DNA of 64,000 nucleotides from the NCBI RefSeq assembly GCF_003258365.1, contig NZ_QHKM01000014.1, forward strand, positions 1 to 64,000, written 5' to 3'. Source of the stretch: Hymenobacter edaphi. GTDB lineage: Bacteria; Bacteroidota; Bacteroidia; Cytophagales; Hymenobacteraceae. The translations under genes and the position numbers were made by a program. Positions within the stretch are counted from its first letter, which is position 1. Each line of letters begins with the position of its first letter. The notes beneath the pieces are model-generated. The model had not been told where the DNA came from, searched no databases, and saw only the letters and a program-made list of their open reading frames with translations. This document shows positions 8,738 through 16,959 of this stretch, one piece after another.

Positions 8738-9745
8738 TTAAGGCTGGCCGCCCCCGCCGCCGGCGCCGTACACCTGGCCGGTAGCGTAGCTGGCGTCGCT
8801 GGCCGCCAGCTGCACGTAAATGGAGGCCAACTCCACCGGCTGCCCGGGCCGGCCCAGGGGCGTGTCGCCGCCAAACTTTTTGAGCTTTTCCTGAGTGGCA
8901 CCGCCGCTCACCTGCAAGGGCGTCCAGATGGGGCCCGGCGCCACGCCGTTCACGCGAATGCCTTTCGGGCCCAGCTGCTTGGCCAGTGACTTGACGTAGC
9001 TCATGTTGGCCGCCTTGGTCATGGCGTAGTCGTGCAGCTCGGCCGAAGGGTCGTAGGCCTGCTCCGAGGTGGTGCTGATGATGGCCGCGCCCGGCTTGAG
9101 ATGGGGCAAAGCCGCTTTGGTAAGCCAAAAGGGCGCGTAAATGTTGGTTTTCATCGTTGCGTCAAAGTCGGCAGAGGAGATATCCAGAATGGACGGCTTG
9201 GTTTGCTGGCGCGCGGCGTTGTTGACCAGGATGTCGAGCCCGCCCAGCCCCCGCACGGCCTCGTTGACCAGGCGCTGGCAAAAGGCCTCGTCGCGCAAAT
9301 CCCCCGGAATGGCCAACGCCTTGCGCCCTTCCTTTTTAATCAGGGCAATGACTTCCTGGGCATCGGCTTCTTCGGCGGGCAGGTAGTTGATGGCCACGTC
9401 GGCGCCCTCGCGGGCGTAGGCAATGGCCGCGGCCCGGCCCATGCCCGAGTCGCCCCCGGTAATCAAGGCCTTGCGGCCAGCCAGCCGCCCCGAGCCCTTG
9501 TAGCTGGTTTCGCCGTGGTCGGGCCGGGGCTCCATCTTGCTGGCCAGGCCCGGCCAGGGCTGCGACTGCGCCTTGAACGGTGGTTTGGGAAACTTGCTGG
9601 TGGGGTCCTGCAGCGGCTCCGCAGCCGCCTCTGCCGAGGTCGTGGCTCCTTCGGCCCCAAACACCGGCGCCACCGCTGCGGCCGCCAATCCCGCTCCCAA
9701 TCCGCTCAACACCTTGCGCCGGCTGATTTTATGCTCGTTTTTCAT
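8738..9745 (-). CDS. SDR family oxidoreductase with Tat-type signal
   Basis: 335 residues from the ATG at 9745 (a GTG two codons earlier is less likely). The N terminus carries a twin-arginine signal (ISRRKVLSG followed by a hydrophobic Ala-rich stretch), suggesting export of the folded, cofactor-loaded enzyme. After a Pro-rich linker, a Rossmann SDR domain shows TGGDSGMG, the NNAARQQ strand and active-site Tyr and Lys (YAMTKAANMSY). The C-terminal GAGGGGGQP is a short Gly tail. This resembles the YhdG/YhxC general-stress SDR branch, of which another copy lies at 20727-21644. The Tat leader is the notable difference. Confidence 0.88.
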   Translation of the reverse strand: MKNEHKISRRKVLSGLGAGLAAAAVAPVFGAEGATTSAEAAAEPLQDPTSKFPKPPFKAQSQPWPGLASKMEPRPDHGETSYKGSGRLAGRKALITGGDSGMGRAAAIAYAREGADVAINYLPAEEADAQEVIALIKKEGRKALAIPGDLRDEAFCQRLVNEAVRGLGGLDILVNNAARQQTKPSILDISSADFDATMKTNIYAPFWLTKAALPHLKPGAAIISTTSEQAYDPSAELHDYAMTKAANMSYVKSLAKQLGPKGIRVNGVAPGPIWTPLQVSGGATQEKLKKFGGDTPLGRPGQPVELASIYVQLAASDASYATGQVYGAGGGGGQP

Positions 9746-9862
9746 ATGCACTACCTGATTGTAGGTGAAACGTTGTTGGAGGTAATCGTTGCTGGATGTG
9801 GAGAAAGGATAAAACGGTGAAGTAGCTTCGGGCGGTGAGGGGCCAGCTACGGCGACGGTCAG

Positions 9863-12115
9863 CTAGCTGTTCACCAGTTTGTCCGGGGTGAGCGGCAAAG
9901 AGCGCAGGCGCCGGCCCGTGGCGTGAAACACCGCGTTGGTAATGGCCGCCGCCGTGCCCACGCAGCCAATCTCGCCGATGCCGCGGGCGCCCAGCTCGCT
10001 GATGTGCGGGTCGGGGATGCCCAGCCACTCCACCTGCATGTCGGGCGTATCGGCCATACTGGGCACGTGGTAGTCGGCCAGGTTGCGCACCACCGCGCGG
10101 CCGGTGCGCGCATCGTAGTGCGTGGCTTCCATGAGCGTGGCACCCAGGCCCATGGCCATGCCGCCGATTATCTGCGAGTGCGCCGTTTTGGGGTTCATCA
10201 GCCGGCCCACGTCGTACACCCCGCAGAGGCGGGCCACGCGAAGCGTGCCGCTGGCCTCGTCCACCCGCACCTGGGCAAACACGGCCCCAAACGAGTAAAA
10301 CGAATACTTTTCGCGCTCCTCCCCCGGCTTGGCGCCGTCCGTGGCCACGAGGGAAGGCAGCTTGGTCCGCCGCAGAATCGCGCCGTACTCCTCGCCGGTG
10401 GCGGGGCTGGACTTGAGCACCAGACGGCCCTCCCGGGCCTCGATGGCTTCGGGGGCCGCGCCGTGCAGCGGGGAAGCGGGGTCACGCCCGGCCAGGCTTT
10501 TCAGGGCTTCCAGCACCGCCTGGGCCGCCGCCTGCGCGGCCGGGCCCACGGTGGCCGTGGTGGTGGAGCCCCCTGTGGTGGGCGCCGAGGGCAGCGAAGA
10601 ATCCCCCAACTCAAACCGCACCCGCTCGACGGGCAGGGCCAGCGCATCGGCGCTGATTTGGCGGAAGACGGTGTAGGCCCCGTTGCCCAGCTCGTGGGTG
10701 GCACTCTGCACCAGGGCGCGGCCGTCGGCAAAAAGGGTGGCACGGGCCTTGGCCTCGCGCCGGCCCGCCGGGTACATGGTGGTGGCCATGCCGTAGCCAA
10801 TTAGCTGCGTGCCTTCGCGCATGGAGCGCGGCTGCGGGTTGCGGGCGTCCCAGCCGATGAGCTGCCGGCCCCGGGCGTAGCACTCGCGCAGGTGCTTGCT
10901 GGACCAGGGTTTGCCGGTTTCGGGGTTTTTCTCGGCGTAGTTGCGCAGGCGCAGCTCCACGGGGTCTAGGTTGAGCTTCGCGGCCAGCTCGTCGATGGCA
11001 CACTCCAGGGCCCAGCCGCCCACGGTTTCGCCGGGCCCGCGCATGGGGCAGGGCGAGGGCAGGTGCAGGTGGGCCAGCTGGTGGGCGAAGCTCATATTAG
11101 GGACGGCGTAGAGCATGCGCGACACCCGGGCGCAGGGCTCGGTAAAGCCGCTGGACTGGGAAGAATGCGTGAGCGTATCGTGGCGCAGGGCCGTGATTCT
11201 GCCGTCCCGCGTCGCGCCCAGGGTCAGGGTTTGCCGGGTAGCCGCCCGCTGCCCGGCCACGGCGAACATGTCCTGGCGGCGCCACTCGATTTTCACCGGC
11301 CGGCCCACCACCCGGGCGGCCATGGCCGTGAGCAGCGGCGGGGCGTAGAGCCAGCCCTTGGCCCCGAACGCGCCACCGATAAACGGGCAGATGACGTGCA
11401 CGCTCTCCTTGGGCAAAGCCAGCGAGGTGGCCATGACTTCCTGCAGTACTTCCAGGGCGCGGGTGGTGTCGTAGAGCGTGAGAAAATCGGCACCGTCGCG
11501 CTTTTCCCAGCGCGCAATCGTGGCCAGCAGCTCCAGGGGGTTATGATGGGTGATGGCCGACTCGTAAACTGCTTCCAGCCGCACCGGGGCGGCTGCCAGC
11601 GCGGCCTCAGGGTTACCGACAGTGACCTGCAGCTTTTCCTTGTTATTGCCCAAAAACGTTTCGGGCAGGGTCTTGCGGCTGGCCGTTGCCATGGCCAGCT
11701 GCGGCGCTTGCCCGGCGTAGGTGACGCGCACCAGTGTCGCCGCGTGCCGGGCCCGCTCGTAGGTGTCGGCCACCACCACGGCCAAGGGCTGGCCGGCGTA
11801 CTCGATGGCGGCGCTTTGCAGCGGCTGCCGGGTTTCGGTGATGCCCCCTTCGCCGCGGAACTGCGTCTCTCCCACTTTGTCGGGAAGCGGCTGCAGGCGA
11901 GGCGCATTTTCGTGGGTGAGCACCGCCAATACGCCCGGGGCGTTGCGGGCCGCGGCCACGTCAATGGCTTGCACCGTGCCGTGCGCGATGCTGCTGTCCA
12001 CGACGGCCCCGTACACCAGACCCGGGACGTCCCATTCGGCCGTGTAGCGCGCGGCGCCGGTGACTTTGAGGCGACCGTCGACGCGGTCAAGGGGTTTTCC
12101 AGTGGCGGGCATCAT
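9863..12115 (-). CDS. Xanthine-dehydrogenase-family molybdopterin-binding subunit
   Basis: 750 residues, the size of the PaoC/YagR-type large subunit. It opens with GKPLDRVDGRLKVTGAARYT, the usual start of the aldehyde oxidase/xanthine dehydrogenase a/b hammerhead domain. The cofactor-binding core includes GGAFGAKGW, and the conserved Glu that acts as general base lies near the end in ARGIGEIGCVG. The family hydroxylates aldehydes or N-heterocycles at a molybdenum-cytosine-dinucleotide centre. It is the last gene of a three-gene operon with the FAD and iron-sulfur subunits, 25 bases after the former. No cofactor-insertion chaperone gene is seen nearby. The substrate is not predictable. Confidence 0.92.
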   Translation of the reverse strand: MMPATGKPLDRVDGRLKVTGAARYTAEWDVPGLVYGAVVDSSIAHGTVQAIDVAAARNAPGVLAVLTHENAPRLQPLPDKVGETQFRGEGGITETRQPLQSAAIEYAGQPLAVVVADTYERARHAATLVRVTYAGQAPQLAMATASRKTLPETFLGNNKEKLQVTVGNPEAALAAAPVRLEAVYESAITHHNPLELLATIARWEKRDGADFLTLYDTTRALEVLQEVMATSLALPKESVHVICPFIGGAFGAKGWLYAPPLLTAMAARVVGRPVKIEWRRQDMFAVAGQRAATRQTLTLGATRDGRITALRHDTLTHSSQSSGFTEPCARVSRMLYAVPNMSFAHQLAHLHLPSPCPMRGPGETVGGWALECAIDELAAKLNLDPVELRLRNYAEKNPETGKPWSSKHLRECYARGRQLIGWDARNPQPRSMREGTQLIGYGMATTMYPAGRREAKARATLFADGRALVQSATHELGNGAYTVFRQISADALALPVERVRFELGDSSLPSAPTTGGSTTTATVGPAAQAAAQAVLEALKSLAGRDPASPLHGAAPEAIEAREGRLVLKSSPATGEEYGAILRRTKLPSLVATDGAKPGEEREKYSFYSFGAVFAQVRVDEASGTLRVARLCGVYDVGRLMNPKTAHSQIIGGMAMGLGATLMEATHYDARTGRAVVRNLADYHVPSMADTPDMQVEWLGIPDPHISELGARGIGEIGCVGTAAAITNAVFHATGRRLRSLPLTPDKLVNS

Positions 12116-12140
12116 CAGTCGCGAAGTAGGATAAGTAGAT

Positions 12141-13193
12141 TTAACGAGGCGCGGCCAACTGGCCGGCCACGCCGCCCACGCTGGCGGCGAAGGCCGTGCC
12201 GGCCGGGCCTTGCAGGGGCCGCAGGCCGCTGGTTTCCAGCAGCGCCCGCACCAGCAGGTCGCGGCCCATGGGAACTTTGTAGGCGTTGTGCTTTAGCGGC
12301 CGGGCGTCGGCAAAGGCGGCCTGTGCGGCGGCCCGGAACAGCTTCTCGGAGGGCGGCTGTTCTGCAAGCATAGCCTCGACGGCCGGCAGCCGCCAGGGCT
12401 TATGCGCCACGCCTCCCAGCGCCACCCGCACCCGCTGCAGCTTGCCGCCGCTCATTTCCAGCGCCACGGCGCACGACACCAGCGCGTAGGCGTACGAGGC
12501 CCGCTCCCGCACCTTCAGGTAGTGGGAGCGACCGGTGAAAGCGAGCAGGTCGATGCTGGTAATCAACTCGCCGTGCGCCAGCACCGTGTCCAGGTGGGGC
12601 GTGTCGCCGGGCAGGCGGTGCAGCTCGGGAAAGGCAATGGTGCGCGGGCCGCGTGGCCCCAGGGTCTGCACCCGGGCATCAAGGGCCGACAAGGCCACGG
12701 CCAGGTCGCTGGGGTGGGTGGCGATGCAGGCCGCCGAGGCGCCGAACAGGGCGTGCACGTGGTTGTAGCCGCCAATGGCCGCGCACCCCGAGCCCGGCTG
12801 GCGCTTGTTGCAGGCCTGGGTCGGGTCGCGGAAGTAAGGGCAGCGGGTGCGCTGCAGCGGGTTGCCGGCCATGGTGGCCATGTTGCGAATCTGCATCGAG
12901 GCCCCGGCGAGCAGGGCTTCGCTGACCGCCGGGTAGCGGCGCTGCACGTCGGCGTGGTAGGCCGCGGCGGTGTTGGATACGCCCGCGCCGATGCGCAACC
13001 CGCCCTCAAACGCGCTAATCTCGCGCAGCGGCAGGGCCGATACGTCGACCAGCAGCGCGGGGCGGTGCACGTCTTCCTTCATCAAGTCGACGTGTGAGGT
13101 GCCGCCGGCAATGAACGTGGCCGCGGGGTTGGGGGCCACCGCGGCCACGGCTTGTTCGGCACTCTCGGCGCGCTGGTACTGGAACGGATGCAT
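12141..13193 (-). CDS. Xanthine-dehydrogenase-family FAD-binding subunit
   Basis: 350 residues, matching the PaoB/YagS medium subunit. The FAD-binding domain starts with FQYQRAESAEQAVAAVA and AATFIAGGTSHVDLMKE; the second half (about 215-330) is the CO-dehydrogenase-flavoprotein C-terminal domain. A cysteine-rich insertion (TRCPYFRDPTQACNKRQPGSGC) resembles the loop that binds an extra 4Fe-4S cluster in E. coli PaoB, so an additional cluster is likely. It passes electrons from the molybdenum subunit to an acceptor. It starts 13 bases after the iron-sulfur subunit ends. Confidence 0.92.
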   Translation of the reverse strand: MHPFQYQRAESAEQAVAAVAPNPAATFIAGGTSHVDLMKEDVHRPALLVDVSALPLREISAFEGGLRIGAGVSNTAAAYHADVQRRYPAVSEALLAGASMQIRNMATMAGNPLQRTRCPYFRDPTQACNKRQPGSGCAAIGGYNHVHALFGASAACIATHPSDLAVALSALDARVQTLGPRGPRTIAFPELHRLPGDTPHLDTVLAHGELITSIDLLAFTGRSHYLKVRERASYAYALVSCAVALEMSGGKLQRVRVALGGVAHKPWRLPAVEAMLAEQPPSEKLFRAAAQAAFADARPLKHNAYKVPMGRDLLVRALLETSGLRPLQGPAGTAFAASVGGVAGQLAAPR

Positions 13194-13206
13194 GGTCGGG
13201 GCGGGG

Positions 13207-14226
13207 CTAGGCGCGTTGAACTTCCTGAATGGCGGCGATGATGTTGGGGTAGGCGGCGCAGCGGCACAAATTGCCGCTCAGGGCCTCGCGCAGCTCCACG
13301 GCCGAGCCGGCCGGCGTGTGCGGGTCCTGCAGCAGGGCCGAAGCGGCCATAAGCTGCCCCGGGGTGCAGTAGCCGCACTGAAAGGCGTCGTGTTTGAGAA
13401 AAGCCGCCTGCAGGGGGTGCAGCTCCTCCCCGCTGGCCAGGCCTTCGATGGTGGTAATCCGCTTGCCCTGGGCCATAACAGCTAGTGTAAGGCACGAGAG
13501 GGCGCTTTGCCCGTCCAAATGCACGGTGCAGGCGCCGCATTGGCCGTGGTCGCAGCCTTTTTTGGTGCCGGTCAGGTGCAGCTCCTCGCGCAGCGCGTCG
13601 AGCAAGGCCACACGCGGGTCGAGCTGCAGGCGGTGGGTTTTGCCGTTGATGGTGAGCGTCACGGCTACTTGACCAGAGCCGCGGGCGGCCGCTTGCGCGT
13701 TCGGCGCCGATTTGTCGTCAGCACCGGGGCTGCAGCCGGGCAGCAATAGCAGGGCGGCTGCCGCCAGCGTAGCCGTGACGAAGGTGCGGCGCGAGAGCCC
13801 GCTCCCCCATTCACCGCTTGCCCCATTGGCCGGTGCCGGATGCAGGGCTTGCAGGGCCGCCAGCACCTGGCCGGCGCGCAGCTGCTGGCCCGGCCCGACC
13901 ACGGTTTGCCAGCGCACGATGCCGTGCTCATCCAGCAGAAACAGCGCCTGCTGGCCGCACACGCCAAATTGTGCCGCCAACGTGCCGCGGCAGTCCAGCG
14001 CGTGCCAATCCTCGGTGGCCGTGTCGACAAAAGCGGCCCCCGCGCCAAACTCCTGCGAGAGCCGTGCAAAAATCTCGCTTTGGTAGGCATGCGTGGGGTT
14101 CCACTCGTCGGGGGCAAAGGCCAGGATAACGGGCCGGCCGCGCAGATCGGACAGGCGGGAGCCATCGGACAGCACGGCGTCCGGTGCAGAGGCGCCGGTT
14201 GGTAAAAGGTCAGTTAGTTCGGCCAT
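13207..14226 (-). CDS. Peroxiredoxin-like domain fused to Tat-linked 2Fe-2S subunit of the molybdenum hydroxylase
   Basis: 339 residues. Residues about 1-125 form an AhpC/TSA-like thioredoxin fold, but the position of the peroxidatic Cys is occupied by Ala (FAPDEWNPTHAYQSE), so classical peroxidase activity is doubtful. At about 140-165 lies SRRTFVTATLAAAALLLLPG followed by Cys, which is both Tat-like and lipobox-like and sits internally. The C-terminal half is a standard 2Fe-2S subunit with CDHGQCGAC and CGYC...CRC cluster motifs. It is the first gene of the operon. A second start at the Tat segment could produce an exported form; no clear start codon was found there. Confidence 0.88.
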   Translation of the reverse strand: MAELTDLLPTGASAPDAVLSDGSRLSDLRGRPVILAFAPDEWNPTHAYQSEIFARLSQEFGAGAAFVDTATEDWHALDCRGTLAAQFGVCGQQALFLLDEHGIVRWQTVVGPGQQLRAGQVLAALQALHPAPANGASGEWGSGLSRRTFVTATLAAAALLLLPGCSPGADDKSAPNAQAAARGSGQVAVTLTINGKTHRLQLDPRVALLDALREELHLTGTKKGCDHGQCGACTVHLDGQSALSCLTLAVMAQGKRITTIEGLASGEELHPLQAAFLKHDAFQCGYCTPGQLMAASALLQDPHTPAGSAVELREALSGNLCRCAAYPNIIAAIQEVQRA

Positions 14227-14310
14227 TATCACCAGAGTCTTATGCGGAGTTTCAAGAGGATACGAACTTTAGCTGCCACTGTTCCACGGCCACTGAGCAG
14301 GACATTTGCT

Positions 14311-14346
14311 CCCAGCTATTGTCCCAGCTATTGTCCCAGCTGTTGG
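14311..14346. repeat. 12-bp tandem repeat in a divergent intergenic region
   Basis: Two identical units CCCAGCTATTGT (14311-14322 and 14323-14334) are followed by a third, CCCAGCTGTTGG, with two changes. The array lies between the divergent molybdenum hydroxylase operon and the acyl-CoA dehydrogenase gene, where regulators would be expected to bind. Confidence 0.7.
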
Positions 14347-14421
14347 TGCCCCCACGTGATGCAAGCCGGCAACTGCGCGCAGTTGCTTAACATCTACCCT
14401 AAGGTTTAGGTTGAAGCAAAT

Positions 14422-15597
14422 ATGCTGCCCGCTGCCCTTGCTCATCCACCCCTCCCGCTGCTGCCTTCGGCGCCCCTGCCCACGCCGGAAAGCGCGGCAA
14501 ATAGTCTCTCCGCCCGGTTGACCGCACACGCTGGCCTGTCCGATTGCGAAGGTGGGTTTCCCGTAGAGGAAATTACCTGGCTGCGGGAAGCGGGGTTATT
14601 GCCAGCGCCCTTGCCCACCCCGTTGGGCGGCGCGGATTTGGTTGCAGAGTCCCAAACGGCCGCGCTATTACAAACCCTAAAGCACATCGGCCGTGGTAAC
14701 TTGGCCGTGGGTCGCCTCTACGAAGGGCATGTTAACGCGCTGCTGCTGCTGCTGCGCTTTGGCCTCCCCGGCCAGGTTGTCCGGTGGGCAGCGGCGGCGG
14801 CCGCGGGGCACTTGTTTGGCGTTTGGAATACCGAAGCGCAGGATGGCGTACGGCTGGTGCCCTTGCCGGGCGGGCGCTACCGGCTGCACGGGAGCAAGAC
14901 CTTTGCCTCGGGCGCGGGCCACGTCACCCGGCCGCTGCTCACGGCCGCGCTGCCGGACGGCGGCTGGCAAATGCTGATTCTGCCCGCTGATGAGCAGGTT
15001 CCGCAGCTGGATGCCTCCTTCTGGCGCCCCCTGGGGATGCGGGCCACGGCCAGCTTTCGGGTGGACTTCACCGGGCTGGAGGTCGGGCCGGATGATTTGC
15101 TTGGTGCCCCCGGTGACTACTACCAGCAGCCGGGGTTTAGCGGCGGGGCCATCCGGTTTGCCGCCGTGCAGCTGGGCGGCGCCGAAGCCGTGTTCGACGA
15201 GGCCCGCCGTTTCCTGAGCCGAGCCGGGCGTACGGATGACCCGTACCAGCGCATGCGCTTCGGGGAGCTGGCCGTCTTGGTGGAAAGCGGCAACCAGTGG
15301 CTGCGCGGCGCCGCCGCCCATGCCATGCGGCCGGCCGCCGAAGCCGAGGCCGCCGCTACCGTGGCCTATGCGAACCTGACCCGCACGGCTGTGGAAGGCA
15401 TCTGCCTGCAGGTGCTGCAGCTGGCCGAGCGCAGCGTGGGCGCCCGGGGGCTGCTGCGGCCCGAGCCTTTCGAGCGCCTGCACCGGGACCTGACGCACTA
15501 CTTGCGCCAGCCCGCCCCCGATGCCGCCCTGGCCGAGGCGGGCCGGTTTGTATTGGAGCAGGCGGCGACCCCCGCGCACGGCCTTTGGCATGGATAG
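14422..15597 (+). CDS. Acyl-CoA dehydrogenase family protein
   Basis: 391 residues with an acyl-CoA-dehydrogenase-like fold: an N-terminal helical part (FPVEEITWLREAGLLPAPLP), a middle beta domain (LHGSKTFASGAG, then LILPADE) and a C-terminal helical bundle. The middle strand carries the substrate/FAD-loop signature in weakened form, and the usual catalytic Glu position cannot be assigned with certainty. This divergent branch is often found beside PIG-L deacetylases rather than in fatty-acid operons. It overlaps the next gene by eight bases, showing tight coupling. The role in the cluster is inferred: oxidation of an acyl or sugar intermediate. Confidence 0.8.
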   Translation: MLPAALAHPPLPLLPSAPLPTPESAANSLSARLTAHAGLSDCEGGFPVEEITWLREAGLLPAPLPTPLGGADLVAESQTAALLQTLKHIGRGNLAVGRLYEGHVNALLLLLRFGLPGQVVRWAAAAAAGHLFGVWNTEAQDGVRLVPLPGGRYRLHGSKTFASGAGHVTRPLLTAALPDGGWQMLILPADEQVPQLDASFWRPLGMRATASFRVDFTGLEVGPDDLLGAPGDYYQQPGFSGGAIRFAAVQLGGAEAVFDEARRFLSRAGRTDDPYQRMRFGELAVLVESGNQWLRGAAAHAMRPAAEAEAAATVAYANLTRTAVEGICLQVLQLAERSVGARGLLRPEPFERLHRDLTHYLRQPAPDAALAEAGRFVLEQAATPAHGLWHG

Positions 15598-16333
15598 CCC
15601 CCTTACCCTGCCCTTGGATGCGCTGCCCTGGCTGCCGGTAGCGCAGGTAAGCACCCTGGGCCGCACCATCGTGGTGGCCCCGCACGCCGACGATGAGTCG
15701 CTGGGCTGCGGCGGCCTGCTGGCGCTGCTGCGCGCGGCCGGGCTGCCCGTCGCCGTCATCCTGGTCAGCGACGGCACGATGTCGCACCCAGGTTCCCAAA
15801 AATACCCCGCCGAGGCGCGCCGCGCCCTGCGGGAAGCGGAGTTTAGCGAGGCGTTGCGCATTCTGGGCGTCGCGGCCGATGCCAGTCTGCTGCTGCGGCT
15901 GCCCGATGGGGCCGTGCCCGGCCCCGGGGCGCCCGGCTTTGAACAAAGTGTGCAGGCGCTCAGCGCTTTTCTGACAGCTTGGGGCCCCGCTACCCTCGTA
16001 GTGCCCTGGCGGCGCGACCCGCACCCCGACCACCGCGCGAGCAGTCAACTCGTGCAGGCGGCCCTGGCCGCGCTGGATGTCCGGCCTCGGCTGCTGGAAT
16101 ACTTGGTGTGGGCCTGGGAGCGGGCGGCGCCTGCCGATTTACCGCAGCAGGGAGAAGTCCAGGGCTGGCGCCTGGATATTAGCGCGGTAAGCACGCAAAA
16201 GCAGCGCGCCATCGCGGCACACCGCTCGCAAATCAGCGGCCTGATTGAAGACGACCCGACCGGATTTCAGCTCAGTGAGCAGATGCTGGCCCATTTTGCC
16301 CGTCCTTACGAGGTTTACCTGGAAGCGAGCTAG
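15590..16333 (+). CDS. PIG-L family deacetylase
   Basis: 247 residues. The zinc-binding motif PHADDESLGCGG is near the N terminus and the second metal-ligand region is PWRRDPHPDHRA, both hallmarks of the LmbE/PIG-L family that removes N-acetyl groups from GlcNAc-containing molecules. The start ATG at 15590 lies inside the end of the upstream gene; the longer frame from 15521 would read through that gene and is not needed. It is followed 26 bases later by a NodS-like methyltransferase. Together they suggest deacetylation of an amino sugar and then methylation of the freed amine, as an inference. Confidence 0.9.
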   Translation: MDSPLTLPLDALPWLPVAQVSTLGRTIVVAPHADDESLGCGGLLALLRAAGLPVAVILVSDGTMSHPGSQKYPAEARRALREAEFSEALRILGVAADASLLLRLPDGAVPGPGAPGFEQSVQALSAFLTAWGPATLVVPWRRDPHPDHRASSQLVQAALAALDVRPRLLEYLVWAWERAAPADLPQQGEVQGWRLDISAVSTQKQRAIAAHRSQISGLIEDDPTGFQLSEQMLAHFARPYEVYLEAS

Positions 16334-16359
16334 CCAACTAAGACAAGCACCATCTCGCT

Positions 16360-16959
16360 ATGAACCAGCAGCAGCCTCATACTTTGCCCCCCCCCTACTT
16401 CGAGAAGGTTTACCAAGCCAACGCGGACCCGTGGCACTTCGAGACCAGCCCCTACGAGCACGCCAAGTACGCCAACACCCTGGCGGCCCTACCCCGGCCG
16501 CTCTACGGCCAGGCCTTCGAAGTGGGCTGCTCCCTGGGCGTGCTGACGGAGCAGCTGGCCCTGCGCTGCGAGCACCTGCTGGCGGTTGACGTCGCCCTGG
16601 AGCCGCTCCAGCGCGCGCAGGCGCGTTGCGCGCACTTGCCTCAAGTGGTATTCGAGCAGATGTTTCTGCCCGTGGCGTTTCCCCGCCAGCACAATCTGGA
16701 CTTGGTCGTGCTTTCCGAAGTAGGCTACTACTGGGATTTGGCCGACTTAACGCGGGTGGCGGACGGACTGCTCGCCCGCATGGTAGCCGGCGGGCAGCTG
16801 CTGCTGGTGCACTGGACGCCCCTCGTGCCGGATTATCCCCTCACCGGCGACGAAGTGCACGCCTTTTTTCTGCACCTGGCTACGCCGCAAGGTCCTTGGC
16901 AGCACTTGCACGGGGAGCGGCACGCCACGTATCGGTTGGACCTGCTGGAAAAGCGCTAA
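16360..16959 (+). CDS. NodS-like SAM-dependent methyltransferase
   Basis: 199 residues. The stretch PWHFETSPYEHAKYANTL is characteristic of NodS-family N-methyltransferases, which methylate the deacetylated glucosamine end of Nod-factor precursors. SAM motif I is FEVGCSLGVLTEQLA, followed by the acidic LLAVDVAL and motif post-I; VVLSEVGYYWDL is motif IV. It is soluble with no signal. Its neighbours are a PIG-L deacetylase upstream and a convergent glycosyltransferase whose stop overlaps its own by four bases. In other bacteria PIG-L and this methyltransferase type are sometimes fused, which supports a joint job. Confidence 0.85.
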   Translation: MNQQQPHTLPPPYFEKVYQANADPWHFETSPYEHAKYANTLAALPRPLYGQAFEVGCSLGVLTEQLALRCEHLLAVDVALEPLQRAQARCAHLPQVVFEQMFLPVAFPRQHNLDLVVLSEVGYYWDLADLTRVADGLLARMVAGGQLLLVHWTPLVPDYPLTGDEVHAFFLHLATPQGPWQHLHGERHATYRLDLLEKR

